DNA from: Karalla daura
Lineage: Eukaryota > Chordata > Actinopteri > Chaetodontiformes > Leiognathidae
NCBI GenBank assembly: GCA_029224185.1
Contig: CM055194.1
Span: 23,679,674 to 23,743,673, forward strand
DNA length: 64,000 bases
Direction of reading: 5' to 3'
Shown here piece after piece: positions 9,459 to 33,470 of this stretch. Made by a program: the position numbers and the translations under genes. Position 1 is the first letter of the stretch. Each line of letters begins with the position of its first letter. The notes under the pieces were generated by a model. That model saw only the letters and a program-made list of their open reading frames with translations, ran no database searches and had not been told where the DNA came from.

Positions 9459-10044
9459 TTCTATGCTGTTTTCGGAACTGTAAGTACTAATAGTGTAAGC
9501 TATATCAGCGGCCGGATGTGTTGCTGTGGTTTGTATTCAGCAACTGTCTCTACGAAGTTCGTCTCTATTCTCCTACTGCAGAATGGGTCAGGGCGGACAG
9601 GCATATTCTCCCCCCCTTACATACTTTTCACATGGAGGGTGTGATGTCACAACGCCGCTTTGAAAGTTCCAAGGCAGAAGATCAAAGGCAAGGCTCTGAC
9701 TGTGTTTGTTTGTTTTTAAACTGCATGTTTGTTTTTGAAAATGCATTTTTTTCTACATACTCAAACATGATTAAAATCATTGACTCATTTATTGATGCTC
9801 TCAGAGAGCATAAACATCCATCATCAATATTAATAAATATTTCTACAAAATACATTGTTGAATTTTAGTTTAGAATTTTATATTCAGTTTCATCATCCTA
9901 ATCAATGATGACTTTGGAGACATAAGAAACTGTGCATCATTACAACCAAAGATCCTGCACAGTTTCATAACGTTCAAGCTTCACCTAAACCTACACCTCC
10001 ATGAGAACATCCTACAGGTCAGTGATAAGTATAAAGACACAAGT

Positions 10045-10194
10045 ATGAGTGAAGAGATGAGAATATCAACCATGTTGTTACTGTTCCTCAGAATGATCTT
10101 AGCAAGTCAACAAGCTCTTTCTATTGCTCTATCCATTGCTCTTTCTATCGAAATGAAACATGAGAGTTTGAGATTTGGCCAAAAGCTGCTGAAG
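10045..10194 (+). CDS. Candidate signal-peptide exon, copy B
   Basis: Copy of 3967-4116 with one substitution in the hydrophobic core (Leu for Phe at residue 12) and the same phase-0 donor gaag|gtatat. The array ends 90 bp later, so the terminal exons found downstream of copy A are missing here. This copy could splice only to other sequence, for example 10244-10324, or be an orphan. Confidence 0.3.
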
Positions 10195-10243
10195 GTATAT
10201 TCTCCTCTCCTTCTTCTTCTTCTTCTCCTTCATCTCTTCTCAG

Positions 10244-10324
10244 TCTCGACTACACACACATGTGAAAAGCAGCGGCCTTGTTGTTGTGTTATCCACTGGG
10301 ATCTGTCGAAGCAGCTCGGAGCAG
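10244..10324 (+). CDS. Possible internal exon beyond the signal-peptide exon (copy B)
   Basis: A very strong pyrimidine tract (ttctccttcatctcttctcag) is followed by 27 open codons in phase 0 (SRLHTHVKSSGLVVV...CRSSSEQ) and a donor gcag|gtaacg. Phase agrees with 10045-10194, but the intron would be only 49 bp. It spans the distal edge of the duplication at 10284, so it may show the pre-duplication gene structure. Weak evidence. Confidence 0.2.
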
Positions 10325-11720
10325 GTAACGTAAACAGTTTCTCACATTTATTCACGCTCCATCTGTCTCCACAAACTTCAGCAGACTCCTGTCCTGTCAG
10401 ACCATGTGCGTGCGTGCGTGCGTGTGTGTGTGTGGTGGTGTGTGTGGTGGTGTGTGTGTGTATGTGTGAGTGTGTGTGTGTGTGTGTGTGTGCGTGCCGA
10501 GGAAGCTTTCGCAGCGCTTTCATCAGCTTCCCCTCAAGGCTGTTCACATTGTTAAAGCTCCTCTGGCTCACTCGTACATATGGCTGTGGGATTTTATTCT
10601 CTTGCATTTATGGCTCTGTGCATATCCAGCAAACTGCTGCACAGCAAACTCCAGACAGGATGTGCTTTTGTTTGCAGGAGCAGAGCAGAGCAGCGGGGTA
10701 AGAACAAGACGTGAGAGGTGGCACTTAGCACGGGTGCACAGCGTCTTAATTAAAGCAGCTCCAGTGGCAGCTCGGATGTGTGAAACATCTGTTCCAGACG
10801 CACGAGGTGACGAGCGAAGTCTGCAGGGCAGGAAACATTTAGCATCGAGCTTTGACACAAAATGCTCTTATCTTATATTCTTTTTTATGTTTAGTGTTGT
10901 TTTGCTCTATGTGAAGTGCTGTCGATTAGCAGTCGTGCAACACGTGAACGGAGCCTCAGCAGGATGCTGCTTCCACCACCAACACGCAGCTTCAGTGTTG
11001 AGTCCTTGGGCGTCGAGCTAATGGAAGAGTTCAATAACCTGCTGAGCATTAACGGTCATTAATCCCTGCCTCGCTCTGCGGTCTGGTTCTACGGCAAACA
11101 AGAGCGGATTTGCATTATTGGAACAGTTGTTTCTCGCTTGACGGTCACATTCTCTGAATGCTGAAGGTTTTGATTCTTCCTCTCTTGTCTCATTTAGCTT
11201 CGGGCACAATCACAGGGTCAAGTTCTCAAGCCTCCACATGTTCCTTGCAGCAGGGATCAGTACAGAACGTTTGCCATTTGCTGCATGAATATGCAGCAGT
11301 CGGGCTCTTGTAGAACTGACGCTCCTGCACCCTGTGAGTCTGTCTGTGAGGTCAACTTGTTGCAGGTCTTTGAGCACAATGTAAACCTGTTTACCATGCT
11401 CTAAATGTTTCTGTTTTAGCATGCTAACATACTGTGACACCTAATAATAAAGTCTTGGATTAGATACTAAAATACTTTGAAGAACATCATTGGAAGCGCA
11501 TGGCGATTAAGATATGAACAGCGGAGCCATGGGTCTTTTTACGTACGACACGATGAATGAAAGAATGAGATTTAAATAACCACTTAATCCAAATATGTTG
11601 AGCAAAATAATCTTGTATTGTGGCATTTTTCGATAATATAGCATTTGAAGAAAACGACTCTTCGGGAATCAACAGATAAAGCAATTAACTCCAAAGGTCA
11701 AACAAGATTAGTAATCATTG
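10325..11720. other. Spacer downstream of tm6sf2 and of the duplicated block
   Basis: Holds a (TG)n/(TGCG)n tract near 10406-10498 and probably the 3' UTR of tm6sf2 on the minus strand. No canonical AATAAA on the minus strand lies close to the stop; the nearest ones I see (plus-strand tttatt near 10593 and 10346) would mean a 3' UTR over 1.1 kb. No other gene seen. Confidence 0.5.
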
Positions 11721-24932
<13,212 letters not shown>

Positions 24933-25712
24933 CTCTTCAGTCGCTCTTCAGCCTCCCTCCCTTCAGAATCCACAGAGCTGCTGAAAACACAATTCACTTG
25001 TCCGTTTCAAGTCAATAATATTCTCCTCCTGCAATGGGAACACTATCATTTGATTAAATCAACGTCCAAATCGTGTTAAAGCCTCAATATATAAATATGT
25101 ATAAGAACTGCAACAGATTAAATGAATCTTTTTTAAGTAAAATTGAATTGCATTGTATCAAAGTGGTGGAATAAAATCTGCAAAGTTGAATGGAGTGGAG
25201 AAGGAGCAGAGCAGGCTCTTACCGTCTGGCTACCCTTTCCTTGGATTAATCAAATTATGGCTGGCCTGAGGCGCCCATGGCCTTTACTGGGAAAATAATG
25301 ATGTGGAGACAAAGAAGCTTTTGGGGGGAAAGTTATGCAATTTGGTTTTGTCAGAGATTTACATAAATCGTATTAGAGAATTGGCTCACATTCCTTTTTA
25401 TAGAGCAACACACTTTGAAATTACACTGATTCCTGCTCTACAGAGATCTTTTGAAACATTAGTTATCGTCTGGTACTTATACAAATTCTAACAATGCGGA
25501 GCCTATTGTATGGAGGTGACGGTTGCCGTTGTGTCTTTATGAGGGTGGAGAGCCAAACACTGATCGCTTTGTTTTGCGCTTTTATTTCTCTCGAATCGTT
25601 CAATTTCTTACGGGATCTTAAAGCTTTAACATGTGTGTAATGTCGGAGAACAATAACGCTACTGAAACTGGCACCAGTTTGAGGTTTTTGACAAGTAGTG
25701 TTCAAGTGTCTG

Positions 25713-25714
<2 letters not shown>

Positions 25715-25783
<69 letters not shown>
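25715..25783. repeat. (TG)n microsatellite
   Basis: Pure TG run of about 69 bp, upstream of tm6sf2. Confidence 0.97.
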
Positions 25784-25784
<1 letters not shown>

Positions 25785-27259
25785 GTACTTATTACCATGA
25801 CTTAACTCACGTGCTGATGACAGTAAACAGCAGCTGAATGGGCAAAAAAAAATGTGAGAATCGTTACATTCCTGCAGTTTTGTCATCGACAAAACGATAG
25901 CCGACCACACTGGCTCGTAGGAAGTGAAACTTACTTATTTCGTGCTTTCTGGATGGCGATCAGAATTGCTCAATGGTAGCAAATCCTCCCCGTTATGGCT
26001 TATAATTTGTGTGCTTGTGCTCAGCCTCTGGAATTTCAGATTGCAACTCCTATTCTTCAATTCCTGCTGCTTCCAAAGAGCCACGACTCGAGCATCTAGA
26101 GGTCTTTTTAAGTGTTTACACCATGTTTCCAGTAGGGAGCGCCACACCCAAACTCAAAGACCAAAGACTCCATTCACAGCCAGGAGAAATCTCTGGCATC
26201 TCAATCATCAAACTCAAGTTGTGTTTGGAGCTGCTGCGTCACATCACCTGTTGTGATGGCGAGTAACCAGCCGGGTGCTGCGAAGCTGCTAAAGAGCCAG
26301 AGCAACGCTTGTCTGTTGGTCCGTAATGAAACCGTAACAGGTGTTGAGAAGATGTGAAGCTCAGACGAGCTGTGGATGTATTCATGCTCCTCTATCATCA
26401 GCCTGCACCTTGCTGACACAACACAGGAGAACAATATGAGACAACATCAGGGGAAACTAAGCATCACCCTGCCCATATCTCCCACAAGCAGCACCTTGCA
26501 CTGAACACACACCCACGTACATAAACACACACACACACACCCACACACACACGCACAAAAGTACACACACACTTCCCACCAGCCTCCTTTGTTGGGAAAA
26601 GAGGGGACTGCTATACCAGGAAGGCGACGGCAGTGTGTGATTGCTGGAAACAACTGGAGCTCTTCCAGCTCTGCCGCTCAATAATGTGAAATGGACAGAT
26701 GGATGCCAAAATAAGACAGCGAGGACGAGGACCTGCAGGGAGAGAGATGTGTATGTACTCCACTTACCATCTCAAATGAAATGTGCTTATACAATAACAG
26801 CGTGCAGGGAAGTCATCTGAGTGATTTGATTGGATTAAAATACCACGTATGGAATAAAGTAATGAATAATGTAACACGTTTAGGTGCTGTTTTAGACCAT
26901 CACACACACAATAAAAATACACAAATGCATTAGACTGTGTCATGCATTGGTATTGCTATGGGTTTTCTACGCTGTGTGGCTGATTTTACCCATTTAGCAG
27001 TCGTACACTTTAAATGGTTATCAGTGTTGATTATTATGCCATTAGTGGCAAGAGGGATGGTAATACTCATAGCAGCAACAAAGACATTTGCAGTATTGAG
27101 ATGAGTTTAACCTTGTGGCTTTTAGTGAGAGAACCAGAAAATCTTGAAAGATATTCTCATTAGTCTGTGTCGTCGCTATCTGAAGACATGCAGGGTCATG
27201 GCAGCTAGACTCGTTGTAGATCTTGAATGTTACACCTCCCAGCTAAGATGCTTCTTTGG

Positions 27260-27372
27260 TTCTGACTGGCTGTCGGGGAAGCCCAGTATTTAACCTCTGT
27301 GAGGTTGTTTGCAGGGACAGATAATGACTTCACAGAGGTTAAATCTTGGGCTTCCCCGACAGCCAGTCAGAA
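27260..27372. other. Near-perfect 43-bp inverted repeat with 27-nt loop
   Basis: Left arm 27260-27302 begins ttctgactggctgtcggg; right arm 27330-27372 ends ccgacagccagtcagaa. 41 of 43 positions pair, and one of the two mismatches would be a G-U pair in RNA. It could be a hairpin RNA precursor or a young foldback insertion. See findings. Confidence 0.85.
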
Positions 27373-28039
27373 CTGAAGAGTCTTGGCCACTGCCACAACT
27401 CTTCAAATGCTCTGTGAGTTGCAAGATTATCATGAGAGAAGAAACAGAAATAAGAACTTCTCGTCCTATGTATCTATATTTCTGAACAATCGTCTTGTCC
27501 TGTACGTTTCTATTCCTGAAAAATCATATTCTCTCACTGTCTTTCATATTTTACTGCATTGCAATTCTCATTCTTTGACTATATATGCAATTTTTACCTG
27601 TGTGTTTGCAGCCTCTGGTGTCTGACGCAGAATCATGTATCTGCTGTAGGCTTCTTTTCCTGAATAGCTTTTCAAGTCTTGATTAAATATAATTATATCA
27701 TATAAAACACACAATGCTACTATTGTGTTTTTCATATTAAATCCAAGGTTTTTGTGTTTTCAATATTTTTGTCTTGTCTTGAATATATTTACATAACCAA
27801 TATTCACATTTCACCAGTAAAATGATGATGGTATTTACCCATCATAACCACTTGGTTACAAAGCATGGTCTAGCTTGTAATACATTTCAACATGCTTGTA
27901 CAATGTTAAATATCCATTCTTACCCACTTAGTACCCAATAGTGTAATGGAGGTCTGTCTCCAGCATACAATACACCCTGTGCAGGTCTCCAGCCCATCAC
28001 AGAATACAACACACTCATATATTGGGGCTGTCTAAACTA

Positions 28040-28490
28040 TTTCAGGCTCAGATGAACCTACATATGAAGAACTATTTCCAGACTCCAGGCTCAGGTGAAC
28101 ATCTATGAGGAACTATTTCTGGACCCCTGGCTCAGATGAACCTCTGTGAGGAACTCATTTTTGGACCCCAGACTAAGGTGAACCTCCATGATTCGGCATT
28201 ATTTTTTGTCCAATAGTTCCAGTGAACCTCAACAGGCAACCCCAGGTTCCAGTGTACCTTTATGGGGAATTATTTCTAGACGCCGGGCTCAGTTAAATCT
28301 CTGTTTCTAGACCCCTGGTGCAGTTAAACTTCTATGAAGAACCATTCTGGACCCCAGGCTCATGCGAACCTTTATTAGGAACTATTTGTGGACCCTATGC
28401 TCAGGGATAACTTCTATGGGGACGTATTTCTGGACCCCAGACTAAGGGAAACCTCCCCTATTAGGAACCATCTCCTCCCAGTGAGGAACT
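28040..28490 (+). repeat. Degenerate tandem repeat of about 40 bp
   Basis: Ten or so diverged units of the form gaactatttctggacccc then aggctcaggtgaacctctatgag, varying in length through indels. It stops just before the CpG-rich stretch at 28.5 kb. Confidence 0.8.
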
Positions 28491-28860
28491 ATTTCGGGCC
28501 TCCCTGTTTTCTCCTCGCGCTCACCGTGCGGCGGCTGCGCGTGACGACAGCGGCGGAAACATTTTTTCGCTATTCAAAATGGCTCCGTCTCAATCAGGAA
28601 GTGGAGAAAACAACTAAGAAGAACAAGTTGGATAAAAACCACCCTGCCCGGCTACTTTTGACGCGAGTTCCCGGTTCGAAAGGAGCCCGTTCGCTCGCCG
28701 GGGTTTGGATTGAGACTCAGACACAGATTGACGGTGAGTGTAACGTGAAGATCCCGTGAAAAGGCAGCGACACATCGGCAGCTGCCTCAGAACAAGACGC
28801 GTCCTGGGAGCCTCTCCTAGGAGCGCACGGTTTACTCCCCGGGCTGCGCCGGCTCGCCTG
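28490..28860 (+). promoter_or_regulatory. CpG-rich promoter-like region with putative non-coding first exon (donor at 28733)
   Basis: The base composition changes sharply to CpG-rich (gcgctcaccgtgcggcggctgcgcgtgacgaca region, then several CG-rich patches to about 28855). A consensus donor, gacg|gtgagtg, follows 28733. Together these suggest a CpG-island promoter and a 5' UTR exon for the plus-strand unit whose coding exons start at 45.1 kb. TSS not determinable. The ORF across it (28388-28759) is not credible as protein. Confidence 0.5.
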
Positions 28861-30917
28861 CTCTTGTGGGATTCACCGTCAGTTGGCGTAAAATTTGTTT
28901 AAACCAACGGATATTTCACATATTTCAATTTAAATACGTGTTCATGTTGATAATGTGTTGTTACCACGACTATTAGGAAAGGCCAGTAGCTAACAAAGCT
29001 CGGTAGTTACTCAGTAATAAGCCAGTACAGCTAAATAGCCAACCAGTAAGTAAATATACTAAATAAAAACTGCATTTGAAGCACCACTATTCCCATAAGA
29101 CCATTCATCTCGATGTGCTTGCTGTAATAACTAACATTAACATACATTTTCACCGCGTTATGTAGCTATGTTATCGCATTAACATACGCAGGCGATACAC
29201 AACGAACGTACCCCAAGTGAGAAAACGACTAATGCTAACCAGGCTAACCCAAGCTCTGTTATCTATCTCCTATTTTAACCATATATTGTTGCCTCTCACC
29301 ACAGCGGTTAAGAATATTATAAAGAATTATAGTGGATGGAGTAGAAAAACCTTATAGTTGGTGTTTGTATTACTCCTAAGGCTTATTAAATGTTGGTCGG
29401 TCGGCAGGCTAACACTGTAACGTAGGAGCTCCTTTGTGCTGTGCCGAGACCAGGGAGCCTCTACCTTTTCTTCCCAAGGAGCTTCATTTCGGCTCACGAC
29501 TGTGATTGTGTTTTAAAAATCGTCACTTTATGTTCCTTTGTACCCATAGGATTCCTGTTGTGGCGCATAAATAGTTAGGCAAACTATAAAATGTGGTTAA
29601 GGGTTGTCGCTGTGTGAAAATGAATGCAGCCTCCACAAAGCTGTCGAAGGTACAGGCCAAGTTTCTGCCCGTCTTGTGTTATTACATCCATCCAAGAGGC
29701 TAGAAAAATAAATAGAACAGCTGTAAACACGTGTACAACCTGGATACACAGCTAGTCCCAAAATGTCATCATTGTATGCAATGCGTGAGAGCATCCACAA
29801 ACATTTTACTTTGAAATTTATAGCGTGTTGATGCTTAATAAGTAAGAGGCAGCTTAACTGATAATCTTAGTGGTCCTTGCACTAAATTGTGCCCTGATAA
29901 TTCATCTGTAATACTACATGAGTTGCACTGTAGTTTCCTTTGATTTCAATATGAAAGCACACATTTAGGTATAACACTTGCAATCCAAGAGTCATTATTT
30001 ATTAACTATATAATGTCTCTAAAGAAATTCAATGTGGCACCCAATGCTGCTACTTTATGCTTGTACTTAACGTTAAGTTCCTCTGCTGCTGCTACTTTCT
30101 GTACACTCTGTACCTTTGCTCATAGATAGGACTTAAGCTACTTTGTTATTTGTGCTTTGCACTTTTGCATTAATGTCCTGCTATCCTCCTGGATATGTGT
30201 TGCTATTGCTGTTAAACCTGAACTATGCTGAGGGAACCCCCCCCGAAGGGTCTTTTTAAGCGTCTGTCTGTATGTCTATTTAAGCTGCTTAATTAATGTG
30301 TGAGACCCCAGTCCTTTACTGGGATGTCTGGGGGTGTTTCAAGACAACTTGAACAGGAGGAAATAAGAATGACCCTCTCAAAGCTGTTTTTCTTTCCTGC
30401 AATTTTTGCTCTTTAGTTTCCAGTGTGTCCAGCGTGTCAGGCCAGGCCTCATGCGAGCATCGACATTGTAGGTTGCCATGGTGGCCACCGGCTATTTTTC
30501 TAAATATGTCATCTCCCCCGCTCTTGTTAGTGGATGCTGTTTGGTAACTGAAGGGAATGATACGCTCAGTTCCTGTCTTTTACTCTAGTGCCCTGAACCA
30601 CAATGACATGGTCAATGGCCTTGGTGTCACTGGCTGTTGAATATTCCTCTCGCAGGCAATGTCTGCCTCTCAAGTTGTCCATAGGCAGCCGGCTGTTATA
30701 TGATGTAATCATCAATCAGAAATCAAGGTTTAGTTACTCTTAATTGTCAATCCTGTTAGGTGATTGATGTCTACCCTGCAGGATTCACAACACACCTGAT
30801 CCGTTGATACACACCTGATCTGGTGTGTTTAGAGCTCATGGGAACTGGTGCAGATGAAACGTAGAGGACATACGGGTGTTTCACAAAGCAGGATCAGCAG
30901 GTTTTGGTTGATAACTT

Positions 30918-31180
30918 CCATCCATGCATCCATCATCTTGCATGCTTTGTACCTAAACTATTTTGCGGGTTATTCTTCCATTTCAGGGCCTACACACCTA
31001 CACCTAGGGGCAATTTAGAGTCTCCAGTCAACCTAAACATACCAGTTTTGGGGTGGGAAATCTACATAGATGGGGTGAAAACAGGCAAACTCCACTGTCC
31101 CTCGGTCTGACCGGGATTTGAACCGGGGACATTTGTACAGTGAAACAACGGTGCTATTCACCAACTACTATGTCACTCCA
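30918..31180 (+). repeat. L2-like non-LTR 3' tail
   Basis: Contains in order ccatccatgcatccatcatct, ctacacctaggggcaatttagag, gtgaaaacaggcaaactcca, gggatttgaaccggggac and gtgctattcaccaacta, the degenerate order seen in fish L2-type tails. The gggatttgaaccgggg phrase mimics a tRNA T-arm but is part of the element. Confidence 0.7.
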
Positions 31181-32659
31181 TGTGAAAACCTGCACGCGCT
31201 TGTGTATTTCTAGGAACTCAGTCCGGTCTCCATGTAGAGTTCCAAGGAACTACAACACAGCCCGATTTAATTATTTCTCTGAAATGACGTCTGCAGATCG
31301 TAGCTCACAGTCATATCTCTGGGATTCAAACCAGAGGTCTTCCTCCTTGAAATGTGACATTGATGCTTTGTTTATTATTGTGCTCGAGTAATTATCTTAG
31401 GCAAGTGGCATTGCATGCGCACTACTCAGGATATTAGTTTTTGAAATGCACCCTTGTGGAGTGAAGCCCAACAGCTGTGATCCGTGGCTCGTGCCCTCCG
31501 CTGCTGCTTCTCCGCCTGACTGGGGGCTCCCTTCATCTTTGCTCGCCCTCTTTTTTTTTTATCCCCGCCCCAATTGGTGCCAGTGATAAATCTCATTTAT
31601 GGCCCGTGGGCTGATTAGAGTGAGAGTGAAAAATGTGGAGTGGAGGAGGGGAATTGGGACTAGGTAATACGTTTGATTCAGTTCCTGCTTTCCCGGAATC
31701 TGGCCCTCATTAGATAATAGTTCATGTATTAAACATAGCAGGTTTGGTCTGAAGAGGTTGAAAGGGCCGATTGTGTAGACATGTGGCCGTGTTGTTCACC
31801 ACTGCACCGTGATAAGAAACAAGCAGGTCGGTGGCGTACAATGGGCTGTTTCAGTACCCTGTGTCCCGGCTGGTATCCAAACCTGGAGGCTACGTAACGT
31901 AGATCTCTCTCTCTCCCTTCATTTCTCTCTCTCTCTGTCTCTCTACCTCTCTCTCTCTCTGTCTCTCTACCTCTCTCTCTGAAGCCACATCAGAGCTTGG
32001 TCAGAGAGGAGTGAAGTGCAGGAGAGCGTGCCATTCTCTGGTACTCCTCGCTGTGATGCCTTCTGGTTTTCTATGGAAAAAGTGTGTCAACATCCTCCCT
32101 AGAAAAAGCAAAACAGCGATTTCAAAATCAGATTCATCCAGGACGGAAATCTGAGAAAAATACGAGTTCCCACATTGATGGATGGCTGCGTGCCCTTGAG
32201 TGTGTGTGTCATTGTTTCGGCTATCAGCTTGGATTTACAACCAGGCCCATAACGGGAAAGGAAAACAACAGTTATTCGAAGGCTCACCTACAAACAACCT
32301 GGATGGCTGTAAATTATTATGTGGACTACATTGCGCCTAGTGCATGATGTCATTACTGTTCATATTGGTTACTATATATTTGTATGTTTCTATGTATATA
32401 TTTGCTGTACCTATACAATACAGTGACTGTTAAGGCTGTTCTATTACATTTCTGTGCTATTCTATTATACTATTGTATATACAGATAAGCAAATATAGCT
32501 CAGATTTGTATAAATTTGTCCAATTTTCTGCCTCATTCATAATTTCTTTAGAGGTAACTTTAAATGTCTCCTTTCAGTTATTTCAAATTCAGAGCATCCA
32601 TTTGTCTGTCATGTTATCTGTTTTGTACATTTATCTATCTTCAGTAGATAAATGCCCTA

Positions 32660-32737
32660 TATCTTCTATATAGGGCAGCAAAAGCAGGGAATACGCCCTG
32701 GACACATTGCCAATCCATCACAGGACGCACACGCACG

Positions 32738-32832
<95 letters not shown>

Positions 32833-32870
32833 CGTTTACTCTGACACTCGCACCTTGGGGCAGTTTAGAG
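32660..32870 (+). repeat. L2-like tail interrupted by a (CA)n microsatellite
   Basis: The phrases gccctggacacattgccaatccatcacagg and, beyond about 100 bp of (CA)n (32726-32831), ctcgcaccttggggcagtttagag are the usual L2-like text with a CA expansion at the normal position. Confidence 0.65.
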
Positions 32871-33124
32871 TGTGTGTCTGAAATCAGCCCCTTGTTCACT
32901 CCTCCCTCCATAGAGGAGTCTGTATAGTGGACCATGCATACACCGTCTTGCTCATCAGTAAACACTACTCCATAGTGCCATTAATGACATCACTCCTGTT
33001 GCATAAATTAAACATACCCAATAATGTCAGCAAGTGGGCTCTTAGAATAAATACGTTCTTGCGTAATTGTGATAAATCCGTATTACGCTAAATGTATTTC
33101 CCCACATGCATAAACATTTACTCT

Positions 33125-33470
33125 GCATCTTTCATTTCCTTGAAATCAAGGCTAAATACTTTCCTCTGTGGCTTTTATTAAATTAAATATAAAGCTTTTA
33201 TTTGTTTCAGCTGCAACTTATAATTCTGCGTTTTGCTTCTCATATTTTATCTTATTTTACATTCTCATTTTAATTATAATTTAGTGTCCGTTCATCCTGT
33301 TTTCTTGCTCCATTCCTCCACCTAAAACACTACGATATACTCAGCATGTTTCATTCCTTGAAATCCAGGCTAAATACTGTCCTCTGTGGCTTTTATTAAA
33401 TTAAATCTAAGGCATTCATTTGTTTCAGATGTAACTTGTAATCCTGGATTTTGTTTTCTTATATTTTATT
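33125..33470 (+). repeat. Local direct duplication, two units of about 130 bp
   Basis: Unit 1 (33125-33254) and unit 2 (33344-33470) share tttcattccttgaaat, ggctaaatact, cctctgtggcttttattaaa, ttaaat and tttgtttcag in order, offset by about 219 bp with scattered substitutions. Confidence 0.8.

Larger units (their letters stand above)
6087..10284 (+). repeat. Tandem segmental duplication, copy B
   Basis: Second copy of the unit described for 1-4206. It differs by scattered substitutions and a few indels: an alternative sequence block at about 6776-6870, a shorter GT tract, and loss of about 40 bp near 9710. It ends at 10284, after which unique DNA begins. The last shared motif is gcggccttgttgt. 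The distal end of copy B therefore preserves flanking sequence that the junction of copy A has lost. Confidence 0.95.
24933..28480. other. Intergenic region between divergently placed transcription units
   Basis: Lies between the tm6sf2 start codon and the CpG-rich stretch at 28.5 kb. It holds (TG)n at 25715-25783, (CA)n near 26524-26552, the hairpin at 27260-27372 and the degenerate tandem repeat at 28040-28490. Any tm6sf2 promoter and 5' UTR exon should be here; I see no TATA box I would defend. No coding gene recognised. Confidence 0.6.

Noticed and set aside
28040..28490. Regularly spaced repeats resembling a CRISPR array
   Set aside because: Units are diverged and contiguous without distinct spacers, and the genome is vertebrate.
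28388..28759. 123-residue ORF over the CpG-rich region
   Set aside because: Starts inside the degenerate tandem repeat and crosses a consensus donor; better read as promoter and untranslated exon.
31100..31180. tRNA-like T-arm phrase gggatttgaaccggggac
   Set aside because: Fits the conserved 3' tail of an L2-like element; no acceptor stem or anticodon arm could be placed.
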